A stretch of DNA of 64,000 nucleotides from Hemerocallis citrina (GCA_017893485.1 CM030358.1:252753228-252817227); one strand, 5' to 3'; positions 47,045-59,898 are shown, numbered from the stretch's first letter. Translations and numbers: made by a program. Notes: generated by a model from the sequence alone, not told the origin.

Positions 47045-50000
47045 TGTAGCACCCCGAATTTCCAATATACTATCTCAAAAATATGTAGCACAATTCCAAG
47101 CATCTACCTCAATGTAACAGTGAAAATACCCAAAACACAGATAACTTTTTCAACTTTTATTACAACAATTAATTACAAAGCACAGCGGGAAATTAAACAC
47201 CTTGAATTACGATTCTTTTCTTTTACAACGCATTCTTTTACAGTTTACATAAGCCACATTATCATTCTACCACATGCATCCAAATCCCATGCTATAGGTA
47301 CCTACCTGTAAAACATGAGGCTAGAGATAACCCTAACCCTCAAAACTATAGGGGTCAGCCATAACGATGTGAGTGACATCAAAAGAAATACAAAATGAAT
47401 AAAACATAAAGAATAAAATCATAAACAACACATACAAGTAGTAGTAACGAATGGAAAATGAAATAATAATAAATAAAATATGAAAACATCAAGTGAAACT
47501 AGACTATATGTCAAGTGTAGGAAAACAGAAAATATCATGCATAAAACTAAGTCAAGAAAACACAAATACAGGATGATGACTCTCTAATACATACTTATCG
47601 GATTCTATGCATTCCATACTACATAGGTCCGGAGAAAGTCCTTATCGTTCTCCACTTTATAGGGTTAGATCCCTCGTTATGCAACTAATCCTGCTATGGT
47701 GATAGAAACAAGATCCAAAATACTCCGCAAATAGGTATCACAACCCTTGACGCGCAAGCTTCATGTAAGAATAGTTCTGACCCCCAGGAAGAATCACCTC
47801 CCTGATATGTACCCCATGAATAGATTTGCGAGACCCTCGACATGCTGATACCCTAGTACATCCCGTGAATAGGCCCGCCAACCCTCGACATGCGAATGCA
47901 CCTGTATGGTCCGTGAATATGCCTGTAGACCCTTGACACACGAACATACCAAATGTCCTCTCGAGACAGAACAACACACAATCCTGGAACGCATCCGTTG
48001 GACTAGACCCCTAAAGCATATACTTACGTTTCCCAAGTTCTATCACATCTCCATTAGTGCATTTCCTTAGGTTGATTATTATTAATTCTCCCTCTCTAGA
48101 GTTAGTATATCCTGCAGAACTTAATTCCACAACAACAACCCCAAGACCCAACTGGTCATAATTTATAAATCTCATCTACCGATTCACAGGAATCCCACTC
48201 AACCCCTAGAGACTCACAAAATGAATATCAACACCAAAACATTCAATAAAACTCTTTATTTCATCATCAAAACGTTTACATCAATAAAAACTTCTCAAAT
48301 CAACAAAACCAAATACATTCAATATACTCACAAATTTCAAGAATTGAAATAAATTATTAAATCCATTAAATATCTGAGAATTATATTTTGAAGTCATAGA
48401 AGGTCACAAAACATCAATTTCTTCAAAAACTAAATATATTTACTTTATAAAATTCTAGGAATACAATTTAAATTCTATCATAATCAAAATATAAATCTCT
48501 ATAAAATATTGTAATCTGTAGAAAAAACATCATCTAAAATAGTGGATCAATAATCTGTAATATCGAAGAAACAATCGTTCAAGAAACACGAAGAAAACTC
48601 AACAAAACAGTCAGCCAAGCAGCTGCCAGTCAACCATCAAATCAGTTCAAAAAAGCAATGGTCGACCGACATGCAAAATTTCCTAAATCAACTAATTGAC
48701 AGTCGACTATCAGTTCATGTGTAAAATCTTGACAGTCGACCGACAATTCCAAGATTTGACAGCTTTAATATTCGTGCACGTTTTTACTAATACTTCGTTA
48801 AATCTTTGTAAACTCATAAATTTGCAAAACAAAATTTCTGAGATGATCAAATACAACTTGTATAACATATAGGAGTTTATAAAACTAATCAAAAGTTCAT
48901 TATGATCATAAAAGAGCAAATTCTATTAAAATCTTCAAAAACAGTGACTATGAATATGTATATATGTATATAGGTGTGTTCAAGTATCAGTTAAGCATCA
49001 AAATCCATCAAATAGGAGTAGTATAATGTTTATATTCAATCTCAGCATCAAAACAATCAAGATTCAGTTTGAAAACTTCATAAAACACAAAAACTCAATC
49101 TCGGCTGTATATTAACAGACCCGAAAACAAAATCCCCCCTTTTCATGGCAAGAAGTGATCTTTTTGATCCAATAACCCCTCTTGAACTTGCTAAGCACAC
49201 ACACAACCTCTTAAATCAATTTGCCCATGAACATAAGCAATTACAACACGTAAATAACCAAGTTTTGTTCATCAAAGTATCGAAACAGAGTGTACACTTA
49301 ACATACACAGTAAAAGGTCAACTTTTTATTCTTTTTATGTAATACTCATCATACAACTCATAATAAACACTCAAAACAACAAGAATATGAAGGAAACAAC
49401 CTACTCATGATTTATGTTAGGTTCTTTAACGATCTCAAGTCAGCTATATAGAGTTTTAATTACCAATAGCATAGTTTTCATGAAAGATTCAATCTTTATT
49501 CATCCATCCATCAATAATTCATTATATCAACATACAATCCTCTACCATGCTTTCTAATAGACAAATCATCACATACAACATGCATAGAACAATAAGAAAT
49601 TAAACATATGTCACTCACCTTATTGAAGAATCAACCGAAATAATAATGAGAATAAGAAAAGTCCTTCCTTTCGCAAGAAAACCAAGATCCTCGCTTTGAA
49701 ACTTCAAGAAATCAATAATAAAGAAAAACCGTTTGTGTAGTGCAGCAAAGAAATGGCTGCACTCTCTTTTAAATAGGCTGGAAATTGATGTATTAGGGTT
49801 TTGAATAGGTTTTGCAAATATCCCTTTTGGATATATCTTACATATATAAATCCTTATACTTGGAAATTAGATAAACCAATTAAATTCAAATTTAAAAACG
49901 AAACAACTACTCCATACCTGCCGGCACCAGGGTTTAAGGCCAGAAAAACAAATTTGTAATTTTTGCCTCTAAGTGGCAATTTTGCAAAAAGACCCTTCTT

Positions 50001-50379
50001 TAAGAAGTTAGCGAAATAACCCAAATCTATTATAACAAAAAAGTAAACTTTTTACCTCTGAGTTGACTAGGCACCATGCTCATCCCAAAAATACAAAAAT
50101 CTTGAGTTTTCACTCCAAGTGGTAATTTTGCACAAAACTCTCTTTTTTGTAATATTTGCAAATATGCCAAATAAATATCAAAAAAATCCAGAAAATTCAC
50201 AAATAATACCCACTAATAAATAATAGGGTTTCCCAAATAATTTCTGACTTTGAACTTCCCAATAAAATATTTGCACGTGTAAAAAGATAAATTTCAGAAA
50301 AATATTTATTAAATCATCAAAATCATTTTAATTCATTTATTAATCTCAAAAACATTATTTAAAAATCTAGGGTGTTACA
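47045..50379 (-). mobile_element. Element C: solo LTR (3335 bp) of the B family, in reverse inside B's 5' LTR
   Basis: The plus strand starts tgtagcaccccgaatttcc and ends ctagggtgttaca, exactly reverse to B's LTR. Perfect duplications tgcag lie at 47040-47044 and 50380-50384. Its own TATA-like box is on the minus strand at 49775-49768 (TATTTAAA). It carries the same GTCGAC cluster (about 48660-48740). No internal region, so it is a solo LTR. 48750-49600 and 49900-50370 are plain LTR sequence. Confidence 0.95.
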
Positions 50380-51188
50380 TGCAGGCCTATTTACGGAGCA
50401 TACGGGTGCATTTGCGTGTCGATGGTCGGCGGGGCCTATTCACGGGATGTACTAGTGTATCTGCACGTCGAGGATTTCGCAAACCTATTCATGAGGTACA
50501 CGTTAGGGAGGAGATTCTTCCTAGGGGTCAGAGCTATTCTTTCATGATGCTTGCGCATCGAGGGTTGACATGCCTATTTGCGAAGTATTCTGGATCTTGT
50601 TTCTATCACCGTAGTAGGATTAGTTGCATAATGAGAGATCTAACCCTATAAAGTACGTGGAGAACGATAAGGGCTTGCACCGGACCTATGTAGTATGAAA
50701 TGCATAGAATCCGACAAGTATGCATTAGAGAGTCATCATATTGTATTTCTATTTTTTTGACTTGGTTTTATGCATATTTGTTTTCTGTTTTCCTAAACTT
50801 GACACTTAGTTTAGTTTCACTAAATGTTCATTTTATTTATGTTGCATTTCTTTTGATGTCACTCACACCGTTATGGTTGAAGTTTTGGAGGTTAGGGTGA
50901 TCTCTAGCCTCATATTTTGCAGGTAAGTACCTATAGCTTGGGATTTGGATGCTTGCGATAGAATGATAATGTGGCTTATGTAAATTGTAAATGAATGTGT
51001 TGTAAAAGAAAGAATTGTAATTCAAGGTGTTTAATTTTTCAGTGTGTTTTGTGGAGAATTGATGTAATAAAAGTTGAAAATTTTATTCTGTATTGTGGAT
51101 ATGTTTACTATTACATTGAGGTAGATGATGGAAATTGTGCCACGTATTTCTGAGATATTATATTAAAAATTCGGGGCGCTACAGAAGT

Positions 51189-51200
51189 TAGTATCAGAGC
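51189..51200 (+). other. Element B primer binding site (initiator tRNA-Met)
   Basis: TAGTATCAGAGC differs by one base from the standard TGGTATCAGAGC, five bases after the LTR end at 51183. Confidence 0.88.
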
Positions 51201-51423
51201 ATGCTTCAATAGTAATAATAAACATGGTATAAAAAATAAATCTAGGTGTGGACATTAGAGCGTGCGTACCTAGGGGTGGACATTAGAGTGTGAGTATCAC
51301 AAAGAATTAAAACATGATGTTATGATTTGGGGTATGATTGAGGTTTTGTCATGCGGTATTGATGTGAATGTGAAATGTGTTGTGATGCTCTAACTTTTCC
51401 CTCATTTTGCAGTAATCAGTATA

Positions 51424-52366
51424 ATGGCAGGACCCAGGACCAGGAATGGTAGAAATGGTGATGGGGCTGAGAGTTCCCATGGGGCTGGACTTGATCTTCA
51501 GACTAAGGTTGCCAGGGTGTATCAAACCTTGAACGCATTCATGGCAGCCAACATGGCACAAAATCTGAATCAAGGAGCTGGACCAGTGTTTGTTAATGTT
51601 AATCCAATTAAGTAGGTTAAGTCTTTCAAGCAGATGAAGCAACCTGTTTTTTAGGGGCAGTCTGATCTAAATGAGGCTGATGATTGGATTAGACAGATGG
51701 AAGTGGTCTTCGAAGTCTTTGAAATCCCAGCAGTCAATAAGGTAAAATTGGCTACAATGCAGTTAGAGAAGGACGCTTGCATCTGGTGGCAGACAGTGAA
51801 GAGGAATTTTGGAGATCAACAGGTGACTTGGAGGCTTTTCTGGAAGAGTTCAGGGATCGTTTCTTTCCTCTGGATATTCAGGAGAAGAAAGCAACATAAT
51901 TCTTGAATCTACAGCAAAGCAGCATGTCAGTGTGCGAATATGAGACTAAGTTTTCCCAGCTATCAAGGTATGCATCGGAGCTGATTGTTGACGAGGCGAA
52001 GAAGACCAAGAAATTCGAGCAGGGCTTGAGGCCGAATTTGAGGTCGCGGATGATACCGTTGGGCATCAGAAGGTTTGATAAGCTGGTCAGGAGAGCAGTT
52101 ATGACAGAAGAAGATATGGATCAGTTCCAGAAGAAGCAGGAGACCTGGAACAGAAACAAGAGGCCAGCAGCTAGTCATAGTGGGAAAAGGATCCAAGTGA
52201 AGCAGGGCAGGTTCAATAGGCTAGAGCAGAAGGCACCCACTATTCAAGGTCTATTTCAATTGTGGAGAAGCATGCCACTATTAGTCAGCATGCACCAAGC
52301 CACCTAAGGCGCGGGTTTGCTATCAATGTGGTCGTGAAGGGCATTTTAGACCAAACTATCCGTAGT
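51424..52366 (+). pseudogene. gag: Element B gag, disrupted
   Basis: Start MAGPRTRNGRNGDG (51424). Capsid wording follows: LDLQTKVARVYQTLNAFMA, stop at 51613, stop in VF-GQSD near 51652, then DDWIRQMEVVF, KVKLATMQLEKDACIWWQ, a frameshift near 51830, and SVCEYETKFSQLSRYASE, RSRMIPLGIRRFDKLVRR. The last recognisable part is one zinc knuckle, CYQCGREGHFRPNY, whose final Cys is Tyr, followed by a stop at about 52366. Element D gag has two intact knuckles at this place. It would form the particle and package RNA; not functional now. Confidence 0.88.
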
Positions 52367-52559
52367 TGAAGAAGGAAGGTGCAGGCAGAGGCAGATTTCA
52401 GAGGCAGGGGCGAGTGTTCGCATTAACTGAGGATGTGATCCAGGGTATACAAGAATTTTAAATTTATTTATTCGAAGTATTAAGTAAAACTTTGTTTAAG
52501 AATAAATTGTAGATTTGAGTATCATTCTTCATGTAACAAGATTTATCTTGATTAATGGA

Positions 52560-53142
52560 ATAAAAGCAAAAGTTTTATTTGAACTGGTACTTCGCATACA
52601 TTTGTGTCGCCCAATTTTGCTAAAGTTTTAGGTGTGGAACCTAAGGTTTTTCCAGGCAGAGTCGTTTCGGTGGCAACACCAACAGGGAAGGAATTGATTG
52701 CTGATCGATATTACTAGGGTTGTGATATCGAGATTGGTGGGAGATTATTTGGCATTGATCTCATTGAGCTGCAAGTCATGGGTATGGATGTGATCGTCGG
52801 CATTGATTGGATGGAAATATATGATACCACAATTGAATGCAAGAAGAAATAGGTGTTAGTGAAAGCACCAGGAGGTCTTGCAGTGACTTTTCAGGGGAAG
52901 AGGAAGGACCCAAAAGTGACTGCAATGATATCTAAGTTCATGATTCCAGAGGAAGTCAGAAGCATTCCGGATATCAAGGATTTTCCTACAGTATTTTTGG
53001 AAGATTTACCGGGATTGCCGCCGCAGCGAGATGTTGAGTTCTATATTAATGTTCAGCCGGGGAGTGCTCCAATTTCTAAGGCTCCGTACAGGATGGCACA
53101 TATAGAGCAAGATGAAGTTAAGAAGCAATTGAGGAATTGCTG
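52560..53142 (+). pseudogene. Element B protease and start of RT
   Basis: Protease: the active site is damaged by an apparent one-base loss (VLFE.. then GTSHTFVSPNFAKVLG), followed by RYY stop GCDIEIGGRLFGIDLI and MDVIVGIDWMEIYD, a normal protease end. A TAG at 52850 interrupts KKK and VLVKAPGG. Then the linker and RT start: FPTVFLEDLPGLPPQRDVEF, SAPISKAPYRMAHIE, stopping at 53143 after a frame change. 52440-52560 holds only low-complexity linker. Confidence 0.82.
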
Positions 53143-54530
53143 AATAAGGGATTCATCAGGCCAAGTTCTTCACCATGGGAGCACCAGTGTTGTTAATAAA
53201 GAAGAAAGATGGGTCAATGAGGATGTGCACTGACTATCGGGTGTTGAACAGGGTGACTATACAGAATAAGTATCTGCTTCCATGGATTGATGAATTGTTT
53301 GATAGGCTTCAGGGAGCAGCTGTATTTTCGAAGATTAATTTGCAGTCAGGGTATAATCAGGTTCGTGTCAAGGAGGAAGATTTGAGTAAAACAGTTTCCA
53401 GGATTCGTCATGAACTTAATGAGTTTTTGGTAATGCCATTCGGAGTGACGAATGCACCGGCAGTGTTCATGGATATGATGAATCAGATTTTATAGCCATT
53501 TATTGATTCCTTCGTGGTGGTTTTCATAGATGATATTCTGGTATATTCGAAGTCGGAGGAAGAGCACTCTAAGAACTTGGTAGAAGTATTGAAGAAATTA
53601 CAGGAGCATAACTTGTATGTCAAGCTGTCGAAGTGTGAGTTTTGGAAGTTTGAGGTAGCTTTCCTTGGTCATATCCTTTCTAAGGAGGGAGTCGCCACCA
53701 ATCCTCAGACGGTTGAAGCCGTTAAAAATTGTCCCAGGCCAATGACAGTGAAGGAAGTCATGAGTTTTTTGGGTTTGGCTGGGTACTACAGGAGATTCAT
53801 TCAGGGCTATACACAAATCGCAGTTCCTTTAACAAGGTTAACTCGGAAGAATGTGACATTCACATGGACTGATAAGTGTGAGGCAAGTTTCCTTGAGCTA
53901 AAGGAGAGGTTGACGACTGCTGCATATCTTAACTTTTCCGCAAGCCGGGAAGGACTATGATATCTTCAGTGATGCATCTCTCAAAGGTTTGGGGTGTGTC
54001 TTGATGCAGGAAGGGAAGGTTATTCCGTATGGTTCAAGGCAGTTGCGTCTGCATGAGAAGAACTATCCGACGTATGATCTGGAATTGGCAGCTATTATCT
54101 TTGCTTTGAAGCAGTGGAGGCATTATGTGTATGGAGAGAAGGTCAACATGTATACCGACAACAAGAGTCTGAAGTACATTTATCAGCAGAAGGATCTAAA
54201 CCTTCGGCAGAGAAGGTGGTTGAAAGTGTTGGATGACATTCGTCCTGAGATCAAGTATCATCCATGCAAGGCAAATGTGGTGGTCTATGGGCTTAGTCAG
54301 AAGTGCAGTTTGTTTAGTTTAATCACTACTCAAAGAGAGTTGGCAACAGAGTTTGATCAGGCAGGTATTGAGGTTATACTACAAAGTTTTGGGAGCATCT
54401 TTGGCTCAGTTGAGGCTACAACCTTCTTTGAGAGAGCAGATTATGGAAGGTCAGAAATCAGATGCAGAGATTCAGAGGATGTTGCAGCAGGTTTTCGAAG
54501 GCAAGTTATCAGAGTTCTGTGTCTAAGATA
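53143..54530 (+). pseudogene. pol: Element B reverse transcriptase and RNase H
   Basis: [56 protein letters not shown] at 53494, then [20 protein letters not shown] with both catalytic Asp residues, VAFLGHILSKEGVATNP and SFLGLAGYYRRFI. Frameshift at about 53935. RNase [52 protein letters not shown], with its acidic residues. It continues through [20 protein letters not shown] towards integrase. Apart from the stop and frame changes this is close to a typical chromovirus RT. Confidence 0.9.
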
Positions 54531-54539
54531 GAGTTCTAT

Positions 54540-55855
54540 GGTTGAGTGAAAGGTTGTGTGTTCCGGAAAATGCATATTTGAGAGAGAGAGAGTATGTTGC
54601 AGGAGGCACACAGTACCTTATTTTCAGTACATCCTGGAGGCACAAAGATGTACAAGGACATCGAACTGCACTTTTTGTGGTCCAGTATGAAGAGCGATGT
54701 GGCAGACTTTGTGGCAAGGTATCTGACTTGTCAGCATATCAAAATAAACAATAAGAGGCCTGGAGGTTTGTTGTAGCCTTTGCCCATCCCGGAATGGAAG
54801 TGGGAGAATATCAACATGGATTTCATTACAGTGTTGCCGAAAAGTCTGAAGGACAATGACTCAATTTGGGTTATTATGGACCGTTTGACTAAGTCAGTTC
54901 ACTTTCTACCTATGAAGATTACTTGGTCGTTGGAGAAATTGGCAGAGTTGTACATTGCTGAGATTGTGAGACTCCATGGAGTTCCTGTATCGATTGTTTC
55001 CAACAAGAATGCGAGGTTCACGTCGAGATTTTGGAAGAGTTTGCGAGCAGCTTTGAGTAACAGAATCGATTTCAGTACTACTTTCCATCTGCAGACCGAT
55101 GGTCAGACTGAAAGGGTGAATCGGGTATTGGAGGATATGCTGAGGGCTTCTGGTATGGATTTTGGTGGTAGTTGAGAAAGGTACTTGGCATTGTTTGAGT
55201 TTGCTTATAAAAACAGTTACCATGCGAGTATCGGGATGGCTCCGTATGAAGCTCTGTACAGGAGGAAGTGCAGGACACCTGTTTGTTGGTATGAAGTTGG
55301 TGAGAGGCAGATGTTTGGGCCTGAGTCATGCAGCAGACATCGGAAAATATCGAGCTGATTCGTAGGAGATTGGTCGAGGCTCAGAGTCGGCAGAAGAGTT
55401 ATGCAGACACTCGACGATGAGACTTGGAGTTTGAGGTTGGAGATGCAGTTTTTCTCAAGGTGTCTCTGACTAAAGGAGTGATCAGGTTTAGAAAGGGGGG
55501 CAAGTTGGTGCCAAGGTACACTGGGCCATATAGGATTTTGGGGCGACTTGGTAAAACGACATATAAGTTGGAGCTACCGGAGGAATTGGCACAAGTGCAT
55601 GACGTGTTCCATGTGTCGATGTTGAGGAAGTATGTACCGAATAAGAATCATCAGTTGGTGGAAGTGCCTGAAGGTCTACAGCTAAACTTGAGTTACAAGG
55701 AGCAGCATGTAGAGATTGTTGATTGTAGGGAGAAGGTGTTGAGGAATAAGGTGATACCTATGGTCAAGGTATTGTGGAGGAACCAGCCGTTTGAGGAAGC
55801 TACTTGGCAGCCGGAGGATCTCATGCAGAAGGATTCTCCTGAACTTTTTGTATGA
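54540..55855 (+). pseudogene. Element B integrase with chromodomain-like C-terminus
   Basis: Zinc-binding part: HPGGTKMYKDIELHF then ARYLTCQH, where the first Cys of the pair is Tyr. Stop at about 54775 (LL stop PLPIPEWKWEN). Core: MDFITVLP keeps the first Asp; SNKNARF has Asn instead of the second Asp; DGQTERVNRVLEDML keeps the Glu. TGA at 55174 (GGS stop ER) where Trp is expected; TGA near 55418. C-terminus 55424-55855: GKLVPRYTGPYRILGRLGKT, VHDVFHVSMLRKYVP, and the tail VKVLWRNQPFEEATWQPED, a chromodomain-like motif. Not catalytic without the second Asp. Confidence 0.9.
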
Positions 55856-56009
55856 TTGTAATTTTTTGATTAAATTGTATTCTTTGAGTTTAAATTGTAT
55901 TCTCTTATATGACTGTATTCTTTAAACTATATTTCTATTTATGCGACTGCATTTTTGCTTATATTGTTTGGTCCCTAATAGTAGTAGTTCTGAGGATAGA
56001 ACTAGTCTA

Positions 56010-56021
56010 AGTAGGGGATGA
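56010..56021 (+). other. Polypurine tract of element B
   Basis: agtaggggatga lies directly before the 3' LTR start tgtaacaccc at 56022; the usual plus-strand primer position. Confidence 0.7.
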
Positions 56022-59000
56022 TGTAACACCCTAGATTTTTAAATAATGTTTTTGAGGTTTATAAATGAATTAAAATGATTATGGTGCTTTAATAAACGTT
56101 TTTCTAAAAATTATCTTTTACAAGTGCAAAACACGTGCAAATATTTTCTTGGGAAGTTCAAAGTTAGAAATTATTTTGGGGAAAAATCTATTATTTATTA
56201 GTAGGTATTATTTATGAATTTTCTGGATTTTTCTTATATTTATTTGGCATATTTGCAAATATTACCAAAAAATGGGCTTTTGTGCAAAATTACCACTTGG
56301 AGTAAAAACTCCAGATTTTCGGATTTTTGGGCTGAGCATGATGGCTAGCCAACTCAGAGGTAAAAAAATTACTTTTTTTAAATAGGTCTGGTTTATTTCA
56401 CAAATTTCTTAAATAAGGGTCTTTTCGCAAATTTACTTTTTTAAAAATTGCCACTTAGAGGCAAAAATTACAAATTTGTTTTTCTGGACATAAACCAATG
56501 CCGACAAGTATTAGGGTGGTTATTTTTGTTTTTAAATTTAAAGTGAATTGGTTAATTTAATTTCCAAGTATAAGAATTTATATATGTAAAGATATATTCA
56601 AAAGGGATATTTTGCAAAACCTATTCAAAACCCTAATTACCCTAATTCCCGACCTATTTAAAAGAGAGTGCAGCCGTTTCTTTGCTGTACTACACAAAGG
56701 GTTTTCTTTATTATTGATTTCTAGGAGTTTCGAAGCGAGGATCTTGGTTTTCTTACGAAAGAAAGGACTTTTATTATTCTCTTTATTATTTCGATTGATT
56801 CTTCAATTAGGTGAGTGACATATGTTTGATTTCTCGTTGTTTTATCCATGTTGTATGTGATGATTTGTCAATTAGGAAGCATGTTAGAGGATTGTATGAT
56901 GATATAATGAATTATTGAAGGATGGATGAATAATGATTGAATCTTTTCATGAAACTATGCTATTGATGATTAAAATTACATATAGATGGGTTGAGATTGT
57001 TAAAGAACCTAATAGAAATCATGAGTAGGTTAATTTTTTTCATATGCTTACTGATTTTTATGGGTTATGATGAGTATGTATGTTGTATAATGCACAAATT
57101 GATTAAAGATGAACTTTTACTTTGTGAGTACATTTGCTTGATCTATTCTTGAAGTTTGATGAGTATAACTTGATAAATACATGTCAAATTTTGCTTTTAT
57201 TCATGGGTAAACTGATGTTTAGTAGTTGTATATGAGCTAATGAATTACAAGAGGAGTTTTCGGATCAAAGAGATCAAGTTTTGGATGTTGTGAAGAGGGG
57301 TATATTTCGGGTCTGACTAGGTTCAGCCGAATTTGGGTTTTGTGATTTTTATGAAGTTTTCGATTGAGATTTGATCTGTTTTGATACTGAGATTGAATCT
57401 AAACATTATACTACTCCTATTTGATGAATTTTGAAGCTTTACTGATGCAAACACACATATATACACTTCTTATATCTATATTTACTGTTTTGAAGTAGTT
57501 TCGATGAAAATTTATTCTTTTATGATCTTGATGTGGTTCTGATTTGTTTTATAAATTTCAGTACGTTAGACAAGTTGTATTTGATCATCTCAGGATTTTT
57601 TTTTTTTTGCAAATTTATGATTTTACAAAGATTTAGTGAAGTATGAGTAAAAATGTGCACGAATTTCAAAGCTGTATTTTACTTAACATGACAGTTGACC
57701 GCCTAGTAATCGTAATAAGGTTGATAGTCGACTGTCAATTATTGGGTTTTCAGATTTTTGATCGACAGTCGACCATCGTGTTTTGCACTGTCTTTGACAG
57801 TCGACTATCAGCTGCTTGGCTAATTGTTTTCTTGAGTTTTTCTATTGTTTTTCTTGAACAATTATTTCTTTGAACTTATGGATTATTGATCTATTGTTTT
57901 AGATGATGTTTTTACAGAAAGTTATATTTTGATTTTAATAGAATTTAAAATGTATTTCTATGACTTTATAAAGTGAAATATATATGGTTTTTGAAGAAAT
58001 TGATGTTTCGTGACTTTATATGACTTCAAAACATGATTCTCAGTTATCTAATGGATTTAATATTTTATTTCAATTCTGGAATTTATTAGTACATTAAATG
58101 AGTTTGGATTTTGCTGATTTAAAGAGTTTTCTTGACATAAACGTTTTGATGATGAAATAAAGAGTTTTATTGAAAGTTTTGGTGTTGATATTCGTTTTGA
58201 GAATCTCTAGTAGTTGAGTGGGAGTCCTGAGAACCGGCAGATGTGATTTTGTGTATTTTGACTAGTTGGGTCTTAGGGTTATTGTTGTGGAATTAAGTCC
58301 GGCAGAATACACTAACTCTAGAGATGTGGATTTGTGTTTTAATAATAATCAACCTAAAGACACACTAATGGATTTGTGATAGAACTTAGAAAACGTAAGT
58401 ATATGCTTTAGGGGTCTAGTCCAACGGATGCGTTCCAGGACTGTGTGTTGTTCTGTCTCGAGAGGACATTTGGTATGTTCGCGTATCGAGGGTCTGCAGG
58501 CCTATTTACGGAGCATACGGGTGCATTCACGTGTCGAGGGTCGGCGGGCCTATTCACGGGATGTACTAGTGTATCTGCACGTCGAGGGTTTCACGAACCT
58601 ATTCATGGGGTACACGTCAGGGAGGTGATTCTTCCTAGGGGTCAGAGCTATTCTTACATGATGCTTGCGCGTCAAGGGTTGTGATGCCTATTCGCAAATT
58701 ATTCTGGATCTTGTTTCTATCACCGTAGTAGAATTAGTTGCATAACGAATGACCTAACCCTATAAAATGGAGAACGTTAAGGGCTTGCACCAGACCTATG
58801 TAGTATGGAATGCTTCGAATCCAACAAGTATGCATTAGAGAGTCATCATATTGCATTTTTGTTTTCTTGACTTGTTTTTATTTATGTTTGTTTTCTATTT
58901 TCCTACACTTGACACTTGGTTTAGTTTCACTAAATGTTTTCATGCTTCATTTATTGTTATTTCATATTCCATTCGTTACAACCGTTGATATGTGTAGGTC

Positions 59001-59378
59001 ATCACTTTACTCTTTAAGTTTTATTTATGTTGCATTTCTTTTGATGTCACTCACACCGTTATGGCTGACCCCTGTAGTTTTGGTGGTTAGGGTTATCTCT
59101 ACCCTCATGTTATACAGGTAGGTACCTATAGCTTGGAATTTGGATGCTTGTGGTAGAATGATAATGTGGCTTATGTAAATTGTAAATGAATGTATTGTAA
59201 AAGAAAGAATTGTAATTCAAGGTGTTTAATTTTCCGCTGTGTTTTGTAAAGAATTGATGTAATAAAAGTTGAAATTTTTATTCTGTGTTTTGGCTATGTT
59301 CATTATTACATTGAGGTAGATGCTAGGAATTGTGCCACGTATTTCTGAGATATTATATTGGAAATTCGGGGCACTACA
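56022..59378 (+). repeat. Element B 3' LTR (3357 bp), uninterrupted
   Basis: Starts tgtaacaccctagattttt and ends attcggggcactaca, followed by the agctg duplication. It is the reference that exposes both insertions in the 5' LTR. GTCGAC palindromes lie near 57725-57805, and imperfect 50- to 60-bp units (tcgcgtatcgagggtctg, gtgtcgagggtcggcgg, gcacgtcgagggtttc) near 58475-58590. No gene. Confidence 0.93.
56655..56662 (+). promoter_or_regulatory. TATA box of element B 3' LTR
   Basis: TATTTAAA in gacctatttaaaagagagtg. Its equivalent in the 5' LTR is the site duplicated by the hAT-like insertion (44133 and 45194). Confidence 0.6.
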
Positions 59379-59383
59379 AGCTG

Positions 59384-59718
59384 GATGCTAACCACATCCA
59401 CACGATCAACATTAGCAACTCGAGCAGCGATCAACAACTGCTCCATCCGAATAAGCCATTGCTCGGCCTCCAGCGGCGACGCAGTGCCCGAAAACTTGTT
59501 CGGTGCAGCCTCATGAAATCTGCCACTGTGTCGGGCCTTTGTGGCAATGGCCCAGGTGTAGGTACAGCGGCAGCTCGATTGGCCACCTCCAAGGTGGCCC
59601 TCATCAATTCATTGTGCTTCTGCTGAAGAATCATTATCTGCTGCATCGTCTGAAGAATAGCAGCATTATCTGGCTGCTCATCCCTCGGATGGGAAGAGGA
59701 AAAAGCTCCGCGAGCCAT
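59384..59718 (-). pseudogene. gag: Element A gag, N-terminal part
   Basis: Start MARGAFSSSHPRDEQPDNAA at 59718, then ILQTMQQIMILQQKHNELMR and ADFMRLHRTSF. A frame change follows and wording resumes as EQWLIRMEQLLIAARVANVD, RVDVVSIQL, ending exactly where B is inserted. The N-terminal part is shared with the gag relic of F. It continues at 43513. Confidence 0.88.
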
Positions 59719-59898
59719 AGCCTGAAACAATATCAAATAGGATCAGTACCCAGATTATATGTTGGTTATTATATGTTCATGTGATCAATGTAGTGCGCAT
59801 ATTATTGAGTTAACCTGGTTAGAGCCAAACCTGACTAACAAATTAGCCAAATAGGACTAACACCTTAGCCAAACTGGGCCAAATACCACTAAAAACCC
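59719..59898 (-). other. Element A leader with degenerate primer binding site
   Basis: The minus strand after the LTR reads gtttttagtggtatttggcc. TGGTAT (59888-59883) matches the tRNA-Met primer site but the following CAGAGC has changed. F has the intact version at the same distance. The phrase agccaaa/tggct recurs in this leader. The 16-bp stem seen in F is not conserved here. Confidence 0.6.

Larger units (their letters stand above)
43520..51183 (+). repeat. Element B 5' LTR, split by a hAT-like element and solo LTR C
   Basis: Without the 1.05-kb insertion (44143-45193 plus one duplication) and C (47045-50379 plus one duplication) it shrinks to a length close to the 3' LTR (3357 bp). It contains a cluster of GTCGAC palindromes near 46230-46350 and imperfect repeats of the type ctgcacgtcgaggg near 50390-50560. 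No gene in it; 45200-46180 and 46400-46900 are plain LTR sequence matching the 3' copy. Confidence 0.92.
43520..59378 (+). mobile_element. Element B: Ty3/gypsy chromovirus-like retrotransposon nested in element A gag
   Basis: Flanked by perfect agctg duplications (43515-43519 and 59379-59383). The 5' LTR is 43520-51183 (enlarged by two insertions), primer site at 51189, gag at 51424, pol to 55855, polypurine tract at 56010, 3' LTR 56022-59378. LTR ends are tgtaacaccctag (first T mutated to G in the 5' LTR) and ggggcgctaca. When B is removed, the gag of A joins in frame. Many stops and frameshifts; integrase has lost a catalytic Asp, so it is inactive. Confidence 0.95.
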
